Counted from the stretch's first letter, positions 10,893 to 20,662 are shown. The stretch is 64,000 nt of DNA from Caldilineaceae bacterium SB0664_bin_27 (GCA_009838625.1 VXRG01000004.1:1-64000), one strand, 5' to 3'. The notes: a model not told the origin generated them from the sequence alone. Made by a program: numbers and translations.

Positions 10893-11999
10893 ATGAGAAT
10901 CACTGATATGACGGTTGAAAGGTACGCTTGGCCGCGGCCGAAGCCGATCAGCAATGGGAAATATACCTACGTGGATGTCAGCCTGAACCTGGTCCACATT
11001 TACACGGATGAAGGGATTACCGGCGTGGGCTGGGGAGGCGGCACAGCGTCAGGGCAGGGCAGCGATCTTACGACGACCCTGATCGACTATTTCAAGCCTG
11101 TCGTGATTGGCGAGGATCCCTTCAACTACCGGCGCATATGGGAGGACATGTGGCTGCCTAAATTGGTAGGGCGTCGGGGGCTGTCGACACGCGTGATTAG
11201 CGCCATCGACATCGCCTTGTGGGACCTGATCGGCAAGGCAGTGAACAGACCTGTTTACCAGCTCCTGGGCGGCTACCGTGACAGCATTCCCGCATATATC
11301 GCAGGCGGATACTATGAGGAGGGCAAGGGACTGCGGGAGTTGGCGGAGGAGATGGAAGAGAACCTGACGCTGGGCGCAAAGGCGATCAAGATGAAGGTCG
11401 GCGGTGTGCCGATAAACGAGGACGTGGAACGGGTACGGGTTGTGCGAGAGACGATCGGGCCGGAGGTCAAGCTGCTGGTCGACGCCAACAACGCCTACAA
11501 GGCGCACGAGGCGATCGAGCTGGCACGCAAGATGGAAAAGTATGAGCCGTTCTGGTTCGAGGAGCCAGTGGCGCCTGACGACTACCGGGGGCACGCCCGC
11601 GTGGCGAAGGCGACGTCGATTCCGATAGCCACGGGTGAGAACGAATACACTCGCTACGGCTTTCGGGATTTGATCGAACGGGAAGGGGCGGCAATCATCA
11701 ATGCAGACGCCCAGATATTGGGAGGCATCACTGAGTTTATGCAGGTAGCCGCGCTGACGTCAGCGGAGGACTTGGTGATCGCTCCGCATGGAGCGCAAGA
11801 GGTTCATGTCCACCTGGTATGCGCCATCAACAACGGCCTGATCCTGGAGTTTTACCGTGAGACTGTGGACCCGCTGCGCATGCAGATTTTTGAGGAGACG
11901 ATGAAGCTGGACGCGGACGGGAATGTGGACGCGCCGGACCGCCCAGGGTTGGGGATAACGCCGAATTACGAGCTGCTGAAGCAGTACCGGGTAGGGTGA
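10893..11999 (+). CDS. Enolase-superfamily sugar-acid dehydratase/racemase (MR-like)
   Basis: AIKMKVGG (KxK), LLVDANNAY, WFEEPVAP, IATGENEYTRYGF, APHGAQEVHVHL. Confidence 0.9.
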   Translation: MRITDMTVERYAWPRPKPISNGKYTYVDVSLNLVHIYTDEGITGVGWGGGTASGQGSDLTTTLIDYFKPVVIGEDPFNYRRIWEDMWLPKLVGRRGLSTRVISAIDIALWDLIGKAVNRPVYQLLGGYRDSIPAYIAGGYYEEGKGLRELAEEMEENLTLGAKAIKMKVGGVPINEDVERVRVVRETIGPEVKLLVDANNAYKAHEAIELARKMEKYEPFWFEEPVAPDDYRGHARVAKATSIPIATGENEYTRYGFRDLIEREGAAIINADAQILGGITEFMQVAALTSAEDLVIAPHGAQEVHVHLVCAINNGLILEFYRETVDPLRMQIFEETMKLDADGNVDAPDRPGLGITPNYELLKQYRVG

Positions 12000-12192
12000 A
12001 CCAGGGAAAACAGTTCGCGACTGCTTCATTGGTCAGGCGGCGGCAGCCGCGGGCGCCGACCCTGCTTTCGCCGGCGAATTCAGGCGAAAAGTCCGGTTGT
12101 TGCGAAGGGCCGTATTTGCGTCCCGTTTGCCTATGTCTGGCCTGGTAGGATAGAGTTAAGGATACTTTTCCGTCTGAAATGTGTAGAGGACT

Positions 12193-12864
12193 TTGCACGT
12201 GAGTAACGCCCAAAATACAGTCCAGATAATCGAAAAAGGTGGGGTGGTACCGGTCGTCCGGCTGCCGGATCTGGCGGGGGCCGCCGAGCTGGCCCAGGCT
12301 CTTCTGGACGGCGGTGTAACGGCTGTCGAACTGACCATGACTAGTCCGGGCGCGCTGGAGGCGCTCTCGCTGCTGCGGGAGCGCGTACCTGCCTTCGCTC
12401 AAGGCACGGCGGCCTTGGGGATGGGCTCGGTACTGAATCGAAATATGGCGGCGGCGGCAATCGCCAGAGGAGCCCAGTTTGTGGTCGCGCCGACACTGGA
12501 CCTGCCCACGGTGGCCTATTGCGCCGGGCTCAAGGTACCGGTGATGCCGGGGGCATTTACGCCATCGGAGGTGCAGAATGCGTGGCAGGCCGGCGCGGCG
12601 GTCGTCAAAGTTTTTCCGGCGACCAAGCTCGGGCCGGGTTACTTCACAGACATACTGGCGCCGCTGCCCCATCTGAAGCTGATGCCCACAGGCGGTGTGG
12701 GGCTGGACAATGCCGGAGAATTTGTGCGTGCCGGCGCGGTGGCGGTAGGTGTCGGCAGTGCCCTTGTACGCAAGGACTGGATCGCGGACGGCAGCTGGCA
12801 GGCCGTAACGGAGCAGGCTCGCAGGTTTGTGTCAGCCGTAAGGGAGGCGCGGGCGGAGAAATGA
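12193..12864 (+). CDS. eda: 2-dehydro-3-deoxy-phosphogluconate (KDPG/KHG) aldolase
   Basis: VVRLPD, VELTMTSPGALEAL, VMPGAFTPSEV, VVKVFPATKLGPGYF, MPTGGVGLDNAGEF; GTG at 12199 is an alternative start. Confidence 0.9.
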   Translation: MHVSNAQNTVQIIEKGGVVPVVRLPDLAGAAELAQALLDGGVTAVELTMTSPGALEALSLLRERVPAFAQGTAALGMGSVLNRNMAAAAIARGAQFVVAPTLDLPTVAYCAGLKVPVMPGAFTPSEVQNAWQAGAAVVKVFPATKLGPGYFTDILAPLPHLKLMPTGGVGLDNAGEFVRAGAVAVGVGSALVRKDWIADGSWQAVTEQARRFVSAVREARAEK

Positions 12865-13856
12865 GCAGGTTTGACGTAGTTACTCTAGGCGAAACGCTGT
12901 TGCGAATGACGCCGCCAGGCCAATTGCGTATTGAACAGGCGGCCTACTTCGAGCTGGAGGCGGGCGGAACCGAATCGAATACGGCGGTGGCCCTGGCCCG
13001 GCTGGGCGTGAGGACGACGTGGATTTCGCGCATGCCGGAGAATGCCCTGGGGAGGCGTATTGCGCGCACCCTGATGGGACACGGCGTGGACACGTCCCAA
13101 ATTGTCTGGGCAGAGGGAGAGCGTTTGGGGACTTTTTTTGTTGAGTTCGGCGACGGCGCCCGGGCCACTTCGATTATCTACGACCGGGCCGATTCGGCGG
13201 CGAGCCGCATGACACCGGATGAACTTCCGGTAGAACTCTTCAGCAAGGCGGGCGGGCGGCATCTCCATCTGACTGGCATTACTCTTGCAATCAGCGACAG
13301 CTCCGCGGCGACGGCCAAACGCGCTCTGGAGCTGGCGCGGGCGGCAGGTTGGAGCGTGAGTTTCGATTTCAACTACCGCTCCAAGCTTTGGAGTCCCGAA
13401 GAATCACGCAGGGGATGCCATCCCTTTGCCGAGGCGGCAGACATTGTATTTGCGCCGATTCGGGATGCGCAGACCCACTATGGCCTGCCTGAAGAGATCA
13501 CGCCCGAAGAGGCGCTCGCCGCGCTACGGCAGAAGTTTCCGCAGGCAACTGTCATTCTCACCTTAGGCGCCGACGGTTCAATTGCGGCGGTACCGGGGCA
13601 GGACCCGATTCGCCAGCCGATCTTTCCGGGGGGCGGAACGATCGGGCGCATTGGCGCGGGAGATGCTTTCACAGCGGGCGTTCTCTACCGTTACCTGCAC
13701 CATGACCGAGAGGACTGGTTGGCCGACGCACTGAAGTGGGGGGCGGCGGCCGCGGGGATGAAGTTTACGATTCCCGGCGACATGGGCGTATTCGAAAGGG
13801 AGGAGGTGGCTGCCCTGGTGGAAAGCGGCGGTTTTTCTGATGAAGTCAGCCGTTAG
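12861..13856 (+). CDS. kdgK: 2-keto-3-deoxygluconate kinase, PfkB family
   Basis: MSRFDVVTLGETLLRMTPP..., C-terminal IGRIGAGDAFTAGVLY; ATG overlaps the stop of the preceding gene (ATGA). Confidence 0.9.
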   Translation: MSRFDVVTLGETLLRMTPPGQLRIEQAAYFELEAGGTESNTAVALARLGVRTTWISRMPENALGRRIARTLMGHGVDTSQIVWAEGERLGTFFVEFGDGARATSIIYDRADSAASRMTPDELPVELFSKAGGRHLHLTGITLAISDSSAATAKRALELARAAGWSVSFDFNYRSKLWSPEESRRGCHPFAEAADIVFAPIRDAQTHYGLPEEITPEEALAALRQKFPQATVILTLGADGSIAAVPGQDPIRQPIFPGGGTIGRIGAGDAFTAGVLYRYLHHDREDWLADALKWGAAAAGMKFTIPGDMGVFEREEVAALVESGGFSDEVSR

Positions 13857-13999
13857 AGAGTCCGAGCGCGAGAAACCGGGAGAGAGGCGTTGGGAAGAGC
13901 TTTTGGACGTATCACACTCGTGTCTCGGGGCCATACACGGTTTTCGGACTAAGGAGTCTGTGGTTGGGGGGCCTTCATAAGGGCTGATACGAGCCGCGG

Positions 14000-15064
14000 A
14001 TGGTGGATAACAGATCCCTGGAAAGCTATTATCATATATTGGGGGTTCAGCCTAACGCTTCGCAGGAAGTACTTGACGCCGCGTACCGGCGCCAAGTCCG
14101 ACTGCATACGGGGGAATATCTGGACGATTCCGTCCTGATCGCGGGGACCGAACAGTCGGACCCGTTTCTGGCGAAGGTAAATGAGGCTTACCGGCTGCTT
14201 TCAAATCCTCTGAAACGCTGGACGCACGACGAGGAGTTGAAGGAAGCGCAGCTCGTTCCCCTGACCGAAGAGGCGTTGGAAGTTGCCCGCAAACGAATCG
14301 AGCCTCCGGATGCGTGGCTATCGTACCAGCGCCAGGAACAGGGCTGGATCTATGTGCGCGTGGGCTGGGCGGAGGATTTCACGGCGATACACGACGCTGT
14401 CAATGCGGCCATTCCGGAAACAGGGCGTGCGTACAATGCGAGGCTGAATGAGTGGCGCATAGACCCCAGATACGAAGCCGAGCTGGCGGCGATTTTCACC
14501 AATTTTGAACGGGCCGATGTGCAGAGACCGCCTCGCCTGGTCGGGCCAACCTACCAGGGTCCGGCAGCCATACCGCCGCCGCCGCATATCCCTCAGGCGT
14601 GGAGAGGCTGGCCACTTCTGATCATCGGTGGCCTGATCCTCGCGATAATCGTCGCGGTCCTGTTTCCGGCCAACCGAGGGGCGCCCGTCACTGCGCAGGC
14701 GACAGCAACCGCTCTGGCTCAGATCGGTTCGTATGAGCCTCTAGAGAGCAACTTTGATACGGTCACGTCAGGAACGCTGTCCGGCCTGAAAGGCACTCTT
14801 CTGCATCCGTCTGTCAATCTGCGTGCCCTTCCATCAGCTGGCGGGCCTGTACTGGAGCTTCTCAGCAGCGACCAGACATATCGGGTAATCGGCCGGCTGG
14901 AAGATAGCAGTTGGTATGTTACAACAACCGGCGAACTGACGGGTTGGATTGCAGCCTGGACCATTGAGGTAGAAGGGGATCCGGAAAGTCTACCTGTTTT
15001 TGGTGAGAGCGAAGTTCTACCGGAGGCGTCAGAGGAGGGCGGGTCGGCCGGCGGCTCTGAATAA
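14000..15064 (+). CDS. J-like domain protein with single TM helix and C-terminal SH3-like domain
   Basis: SYYHILGVQPNASQEVLDAAYRRQ...FLAKVNEAYRLLSNPLKRW (J-like, no HPD); TM WPLLIIGGLILAIIVAVLF; SH3b-like VNLRALPSAGGPVLELL...WYVTTTGELTGWIAAWTI. Confidence 0.75.
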   Translation: MVDNRSLESYYHILGVQPNASQEVLDAAYRRQVRLHTGEYLDDSVLIAGTEQSDPFLAKVNEAYRLLSNPLKRWTHDEELKEAQLVPLTEEALEVARKRIEPPDAWLSYQRQEQGWIYVRVGWAEDFTAIHDAVNAAIPETGRAYNARLNEWRIDPRYEAELAAIFTNFERADVQRPPRLVGPTYQGPAAIPPPPHIPQAWRGWPLLIIGGLILAIIVAVLFPANRGAPVTAQATATALAQIGSYEPLESNFDTVTSGTLSGLKGTLLHPSVNLRALPSAGGPVLELLSSDQTYRVIGRLEDSSWYVTTTGELTGWIAAWTIEVEGDPESLPVFGESEVLPEASEEGGSAGGSE

Positions 15065-15272
15065 AACGCAGAAGACACTCGTTGTTGCGGCGGCCTCTTG
15101 TTAGACCACGGCCGTGGACACATAAGAAAACCGCTTCTTTCGTTTTCGCCGTGATGTGGATAGAATAGATATTGAGTGGCAGGATTGATAGAGAGAGGAG
15201 TTGATAGAGAGAACGAATCTCCAATTCCTCTCTTATTTTTTTCTCTCCGAAACGTTCGCAGAAGCGGAAAAG

Positions 15273-16619
15273 ATGAGTAGCTCAGACAGGAAACCTGGAT
15301 GGTATGGCCGCATTCGCGGAGCAGGCAGGCAACTCAATCTGTTGTCGCGCGGGGTGTTGCTCGGCGCGTTTATTGTGTTAGGCTTCACTGTTTACTACCT
15401 GTCCCTCGACAGTTCGACGGTAGAGCCGTCGGTGGCTCTTGCACAGCAGGAAGCGGAAGGGAGCGCTGCAACTGTAACACCTGGGCCTACACCTGACATC
15501 GCCCAACAAGCGGTGAAAGGGACAAACCAATCGAGGGCACAGGGGCGGAGCGACTCCGCTGCACCGGTGGCGGACGCCGGCTTTGTGCGGCCGTACACAG
15601 TTGAAAGTTCCCTAGCCTACGTTTACACGGCTAGAGAAGGTGAATTCTGGTCCTTGATCGCTGGAAGATTCGATTTGGCGCCGGATCTGTTGAAAGAGAC
15701 CAATGCAGAACTGTGGCAGCTGCGGGGAGATGAGATCCGGGCGGGCGACCAGTTGGCTATTCCCGGTCTCATTGCGGATGCCGCAGCGCAGCCGATTATC
15801 CATGAAGTGCAGGCGGGAGATTCCTGGGAGAGAGTTGCCGAAAGGTACTCCGTCACGTATCTGGATCTGTTGCTGGACAACTTCGATTTGTGGGTAATGC
15901 GCGGGGTTGATGTTCGGGCCGGCGATGAGATCACGATTCGACAATTGCCGGATAAGTTGCGAAGAGTGGGGGCTGCACGCGGATGGACAGGGGGCCCTCC
16001 TGCTTTGGCCTCTTCATACGTTACGGCGAAGCAGCAGAAGGAGGGCACGGAATCCGGCCGCAACCTGGCGGGCACTTATGCGGTCCAGCCGGGAGATACA
16101 TGGGAAAGTATTGCGGAAGAAACGGGTATCAACGTTGAGGCGTTAAAAGAAGTGAACCGCAAGTACAGTGAGCGGGCTCTTCAAACGGGAGATGTCTTGC
16201 GGATTTCCTGGATATTGCACGTCGCGCTGATGATTCGGAGGGTCGAGGGCAATGGCGTCCGCAGCGCGTCGGAACTGAGCAGACTTTCGGAAGAGGAGCT
16301 GGCCGCCTTGGCCGCCCGGGGACTGGCGGTGTATAAGGAGCAATATTGCGGCGTCTGTCACCAGCTGGAAAGCGCAGGTACGAGAGGCATATTCGGGCCT
16401 ACACACGGCGAAATGGTCGAAATGGCTGCCGCCCGGATCGAAGACCCTGCATACAGCGGCGAAGCGACCGATGTTTACACGTACCTGTACGAGAGTATCA
16501 TCGAACCCGACAAGTACTTTGTCGAGGGGTTTGCAATGAGTCCCCACAAGATGCCTTCCTATCGCCATATTCCTGAGGATGACCTTGAAGCGCTCATCGT
16601 CTTCCTGGCGGGCGAGTAA
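15273..16619 (+). CDS. TM-anchored triple-LysM protein with C-terminal class I cytochrome c domain
   Basis: TM near N-terminus; three LysM-like units (YTAREGEFWSLIAGRF, HEVQAGDSWERVAERY, YAVQPGDTWESIAEET); haem motif CGVCH and distal KMPSYRHIPEDDLEALIVFL. Confidence 0.85.
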   Translation: MSSSDRKPGWYGRIRGAGRQLNLLSRGVLLGAFIVLGFTVYYLSLDSSTVEPSVALAQQEAEGSAATVTPGPTPDIAQQAVKGTNQSRAQGRSDSAAPVADAGFVRPYTVESSLAYVYTAREGEFWSLIAGRFDLAPDLLKETNAELWQLRGDEIRAGDQLAIPGLIADAAAQPIIHEVQAGDSWERVAERYSVTYLDLLLDNFDLWVMRGVDVRAGDEITIRQLPDKLRRVGAARGWTGGPPALASSYVTAKQQKEGTESGRNLAGTYAVQPGDTWESIAEETGINVEALKEVNRKYSERALQTGDVLRISWILHVALMIRRVEGNGVRSASELSRLSEEELAALAARGLAVYKEQYCGVCHQLESAGTRGIFGPTHGEMVEMAAARIEDPAYSGEATDVYTYLYESIIEPDKYFVEGFAMSPHKMPSYRHIPEDDLEALIVFLAGE

Positions 16620-16674
16620 GGGTTTGGGGGCGTCGCGGTCGAACTTACATTGACAGGCGAGTTTCCTGTTCGAA

Positions 16675-18636
16675 GTGCGTTTTCGCGTTCCGTGTCATGT
16701 CCATCAATCGGCGCGCGAGAGGAGAAGTCAATTGAAAGCCATCCGCATTTTCATCAACTGCATTATGGCGCTTGCAGTTCTGTCGGCGCTTGGAACTGCC
16801 TCCCGCAGCGCGCGGGCGCAGGAACGGGAAAGCGGCGGCACAGTGATCGTGGACGGCCTGAACGGGCCCCAGGGTGTGCTGGCCATCGATGACGGCAGCG
16901 TCTGGGTCATTGACGTCGGACTGGGCGGAGAACAGGAAGTAGAGGTGGGCGGCCTTGATCCCAATACGAATGAATTCATCAAGGCAACCTATGGGAACAC
17001 GGCGCGGGTCGTACGTGTAACGCCTGGCGGCCAGCCCCAGCTCGTGGCGACCCTGCCTTCGATTTTTCTGGGCAGTGATATTGTCGGAGGAGCCCGACTG
17101 GCGCTCCTGAATAATGAGATGTACGCGACAGCCGGCGTCTGGCAGGGTGTAGCCAGTGAAGAAGCGCTGCCGGACACGGCCGCAGTATTGCGTGTATTGC
17201 AGGGCTCCGTGTTGGAAGTCGTTCCGTTGTGGAAGTTGGAGAAGGAACTCAACCCGGACGGTTATGTTCTGGAGTCTCATCCTTACGGGCTGACCGCAGG
17301 ACCGGACGGTCTTCTGTACGTGGCGGAGGCGGGAGCCAACACGCTTGTGCAAGTAGACGTGGTCAGCCAAACTGCCAAAGTGATTGCCGTATTTTATGGC
17401 ATTCCCGGTCCGCTGCCGAATCCCTATCGGGGGGGAGCCCTGGAGTCGGACCCAGTGCCGACGGGCGTCACTTTTGGGGCGGACGGGCGAATTTACGTTT
17501 CGCTGCTTCCTGGATTCCCCTTCCTGCCCGGATCGGCGAAAGTCGTCGTGGTCGACCCGGTTGCGGGAGACGTTGAGGACTATGCCACCGATCTGACGAT
17601 GTTGACGGATTTGCGCACTGCCCCGGACGGCGAGCTGTATGCCGTACGCTTCGGCATCTTCACCGACGAAGGCCCGATTCCGAACAGCGGGGCGGTGATC
17701 CGCGTGGGCGAAGGGGAAACATCACAGGATGTCATTACCGGGCTGCCCTTTCCGACGTCAGTTGACTTTGACATCAACGGAAACGCGTATGTGACGATCA
17801 ACGGCGCCAGCGTAGGGGAACCTGGACGCGGTAAAGTGATCCGATTTGAAGGGGTGGCTGTGCCAGGGGCGCCTTCGACCCGCTTTGTGGAGAGCGCGAC
17901 GGTAAGCCAACACGAGCCCGAGTTCGTCACCGGTTGCGACAGCCTGCCAGGCCACGACGCGGTGAAAGGGGCGCTGGAGAGAATTGTGGCAGGCGGCAAT
18001 AACAGCGGCCTGGGAAATCATATGTGGGCAACTGTAGTTGACCGCGACGGAGTGGTTTGCGCAATTGCCTTCTCGGGGGCAAACAGAGGCTCTCAGTGGC
18101 CGGGGGGCCGCCTGCTCTCCGTGCAAAAAGCCAGTGCGGCCAATGCCTTCAGTCTGACGCGGCTTGCCCTTTCCACGAGCAATCTCTATTCGGCTACGCA
18201 ACCGGAAGGGAACCTGTACGGCTTGCACGGCAGCATTCCCCTGGACACTGCGACTGCCTACGCGGGACCTGCGAGCGACTATGGTCAAACAGGTGACCCG
18301 TTGGTGGGGGAGAGGCCGGGCGGGTGGAGCCGCTCCGGGGGCGGGCTTCCACTTTACAACGCGGGCGGCAGCCTGGTGGGGGCAATCGGTATCAGCGGCG
18401 ACACGCCTTGCGCCGACCACATTGTCGCATGGAAAGTGCGAGATGTCCTGCAGTTGGATTACATCCCGGCAGGTGTGAGCGCAAGTGCCGACGACAACAT
18501 CATTTTCGATCTGCAGCCGGATGGAAAGAGTCTCAGCGGATTTGGGCACCCGCGTTGCGGCTTTGACGAAGAGCGGTTGACAGAGACGCTGCCCGCTGAT
18601 TTCCCGATTGGGTCGACGGAGGAGGCTGGGCAGTAG
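16675..18636 (+). CDS. ScyD/ScyE-like beta-propeller fused to GlcG/HbpS-like domain, probably exported
   Basis: N-terminal TVIVDGLNGPQGVLAIDDGSVWVID repeats; C-terminal WATVVDRDGVVCAIAFSG...LYGL...GGGLPLYNAGGSLVGAIGISGDTPCADHIVAWKVRD. Confidence 0.75.
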   Translation: MRFRVPCHVHQSARERRSQLKAIRIFINCIMALAVLSALGTASRSARAQERESGGTVIVDGLNGPQGVLAIDDGSVWVIDVGLGGEQEVEVGGLDPNTNEFIKATYGNTARVVRVTPGGQPQLVATLPSIFLGSDIVGGARLALLNNEMYATAGVWQGVASEEALPDTAAVLRVLQGSVLEVVPLWKLEKELNPDGYVLESHPYGLTAGPDGLLYVAEAGANTLVQVDVVSQTAKVIAVFYGIPGPLPNPYRGGALESDPVPTGVTFGADGRIYVSLLPGFPFLPGSAKVVVVDPVAGDVEDYATDLTMLTDLRTAPDGELYAVRFGIFTDEGPIPNSGAVIRVGEGETSQDVITGLPFPTSVDFDINGNAYVTINGASVGEPGRGKVIRFEGVAVPGAPSTRFVESATVSQHEPEFVTGCDSLPGHDAVKGALERIVAGGNNSGLGNHMWATVVDRDGVVCAIAFSGANRGSQWPGGRLLSVQKASAANAFSLTRLALSTSNLYSATQPEGNLYGLHGSIPLDTATAYAGPASDYGQTGDPLVGERPGGWSRSGGGLPLYNAGGSLVGAIGISGDTPCADHIVAWKVRDVLQLDYIPAGVSASADDNIIFDLQPDGKSLSGFGHPRCGFDEERLTETLPADFPIGSTEEAGQ

Positions 18637-18733
18637 CGCGCAGAGAAGGTTATGGGGGATTACAAAAGGCGCAACGGCACCGACGAAGTCGGCTCGCGTC
18701 GCACCGTTTCTGTACGCCCTCTTGTTCCTAGCT

Positions 18734-19630
18734 CTATGGCAGGCCGGCGATAAGGTCTTTCAGACTTGCAAATGTTTGGCGTGTGTTGGCAGCCTTGTCC
18801 TGACCGTTGGCCTGCCAGTGCGTTTCAACTGTGTAGGTATCGACCGGCTCGTTTTGCAGCAGGGTGAGATGAGCCTGCCAGTCGGTTCCGCCGTCGCCGA
18901 TGCGCGCCCAAGCGGTCAGGCCAGTGCCCTCGTCGAGCACAACTGCATCCTTGCAGTGAATATCGACAATGTGGCCTTTCACCTGCTGATAGCCGACTGC
19001 CGGGTCTTCGCCGGCGACGAAGGCGTTGGCCGGATCCCAGATAATTCTAAGATTCGGCATCTGCACGGCGTCCAGTACTAGCCGCATGTTGCCACCGGTA
19101 TTGGCGTAAAGAGAGCGGGCATTTTCCAAGGCCAACACCAGTCCTTCATCCTCTAACCGCTGGCAGGCGATTCGGATGCCTTTGGCGATCTTGGCCAGAG
19201 TTTCCTCATCCAGACCGCCGCCGTCCGGGGAGCGGGGCGAAGGGTTGTCGCCGCCTACATCCCGTGTAAAGCCGAACGTGCGAATGTTCGGCGCCTTGAA
19301 TTTATGAGCAATGGTGATGAAGCGCTCCAGGCGTTCCATGTGCTCTTGAAAGCGAGGATGGCTCTCCATCTCGTCCAGGGAGAGATCGGCCAGGGTGAAA
19401 GGCCGGAAGAACATCCCACAGACCAGATGGGTGCGCAGGCCGTTCTCCTCGGTGAGCCGCAGTGCCCGATCCAGCTCCGTGTCGGTTAGCTCGTGGATCG
19501 ACTTGCCCCATAGGTTGTGCAACTCCACGTAGGACATACCCTCCTCGCGGGCGATCGAACAGGCACGCGCAAAGTCCTGATCGATCTCATCGGAAACGAC
19601 CCCGAATTCGTACCGTTTCATAGCGGACAT
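18734..19630 (-). CDS. Sugar phosphate isomerase/epimerase (xylose isomerase-like TIM barrel)
   Basis: MSYVELHNLWGKS, LALENARSLYANTGGNMRLVLD, WDPANAFVAGED, VDIHCKD. Confidence 0.88.
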   Translation of the reverse strand: MSAMKRYEFGVVSDEIDQDFARACSIAREEGMSYVELHNLWGKSIHELTDTELDRALRLTEENGLRTHLVCGMFFRPFTLADLSLDEMESHPRFQEHMERLERFITIAHKFKAPNIRTFGFTRDVGGDNPSPRSPDGGGLDEETLAKIAKGIRIACQRLEDEGLVLALENARSLYANTGGNMRLVLDAVQMPNLRIIWDPANAFVAGEDPAVGYQQVKGHIVDIHCKDAVVLDEGTGLTAWARIGDGGTDWQAHLTLLQNEPVDTYTVETHWQANGQDKAANTRQTFASLKDLIAGLP

Positions 19631-19654
19631 TTCACTTTCTCAGTCGGTGATCTT

Positions 19655-20662
19655 CTATAGATGGTTCGTCAACCCAAAGAGCGTTGCCGCGGTCTTGCCG
19701 CAGATTTGCTCTTTCTCCTCATCTGACAAATGGGGATTGGCCAGCACCTCCGCCACGGGACCGCCGACAGGCCCCATATCGAAAGGATAATCGCTGCCGA
19801 TCAACACATGATCGGCGCCGACCATATCCACCAGATAGCGCAGGGCCAGCGGGTGAAAAGACATGCAGTCGAAGTAGACCTGTCTCAAATAGTGACTGGG
19901 CGGATGCGGAATGGCGGCGGCACATTCCTGGGAGCGCACCTTGTAGCCGTGATCCATACGCCCTACAACATAGGGAAAGACGCCGCCGGCATGAGCAAAG
20001 ATGATTTTCAGATTCGGCCAACGTTCCAGGATGCCGCCGTAAATAACCGATGCAATCGCCAAGCCAGTCTCGGCCACCATGCCCAGCAGATTGTGCAAGT
20101 AGTAGTCCTGCATTCTCTCCTCACCCGCAGGGATATACGGGTGGATGAATGCCGGCGCGTTCAGTTCGGCGATCGTCTCGAAAAGAGGGAAATAATCAGG
20201 ATGATTCAAATTTTTTCCGCCTACATTGGAACCGAGCTGAAAACCATGCAACCCGAGTTCATTGACCGCTCGTTTTGCTTCGGAAACGGACGCGGCAATG
20301 TCCTGCAGGGGAACCGTCGCCAGCCCCAGGAACCGATCGGGATACTCGGCCACCCGTTCAGCGATGCTCTCATTCAGGCGCGATGCCAGCTCCCTGGCCG
20401 CGCCGGCCTCTGCCCAGTAAGAAAGCGTTGGGGGCGCGGAAGAGATGGCCGCCATTGAGATTTGCGCGCTGTCCATATCAGCCAGCATCTGCTCGGCCGC
20501 ATAGAAATCCGGCGTCAGCGGGTGATCGAAGTTGCCCGGACAGACCAGATGTTCCTGGCCGTCAGCTCGCTGTTCAATTTTGGATTGGAGCGTATTCGGA
20601 CCACGGGCCGCGTCCAAAAAAGCTTCAGGAAAAAAGTGGCAATGGACATCAAGGGAGAACAT
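19655..20662 (-). CDS. Amidohydrolase family protein (ACMSD-like amidohydrolase 2)
   Basis: DVHCHFFPE, IIFAHAGGVFPYVVGR, HVLIGSDYPFDMGP. Confidence 0.9.
   Translation of the reverse strand: MFSLDVHCHFFPEAFLDAARGPNTLQSKIEQRADGQEHLVCPGNFDHPLTPDFYAAEQMLADMDSAQISMAAISSAPPTLSYWAEAGAARELASRLNESIAERVAEYPDRFLGLATVPLQDIAASVSEAKRAVNELGLHGFQLGSNVGGKNLNHPDYFPLFETIAELNAPAFIHPYIPAGEERMQDYYLHNLLGMVAETGLAIASVIYGGILERWPNLKIIFAHAGGVFPYVVGRMDHGYKVRSQECAAAIPHPPSHYLRQVYFDCMSFHPLALRYLVDMVGADHVLIGSDYPFDMGPVGGPVAEVLANPHLSDEEKEQICGKTAATLFGLTNHL

Noticed and set aside
12519-12860. N-terminal extension of the KDG kinase ORF
   Set aside because: Out-of-frame read of the aldolase gene; ATG at 12861 gives a normal PfkB N-terminus
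18678-18692. Bidirectional terminator between the ScyD-like gene and the TIM-barrel gene
   Set aside because: Only a 5-bp core stem (CCGAC-GAA-GTCGG) and no clear T-tract; insufficient to call
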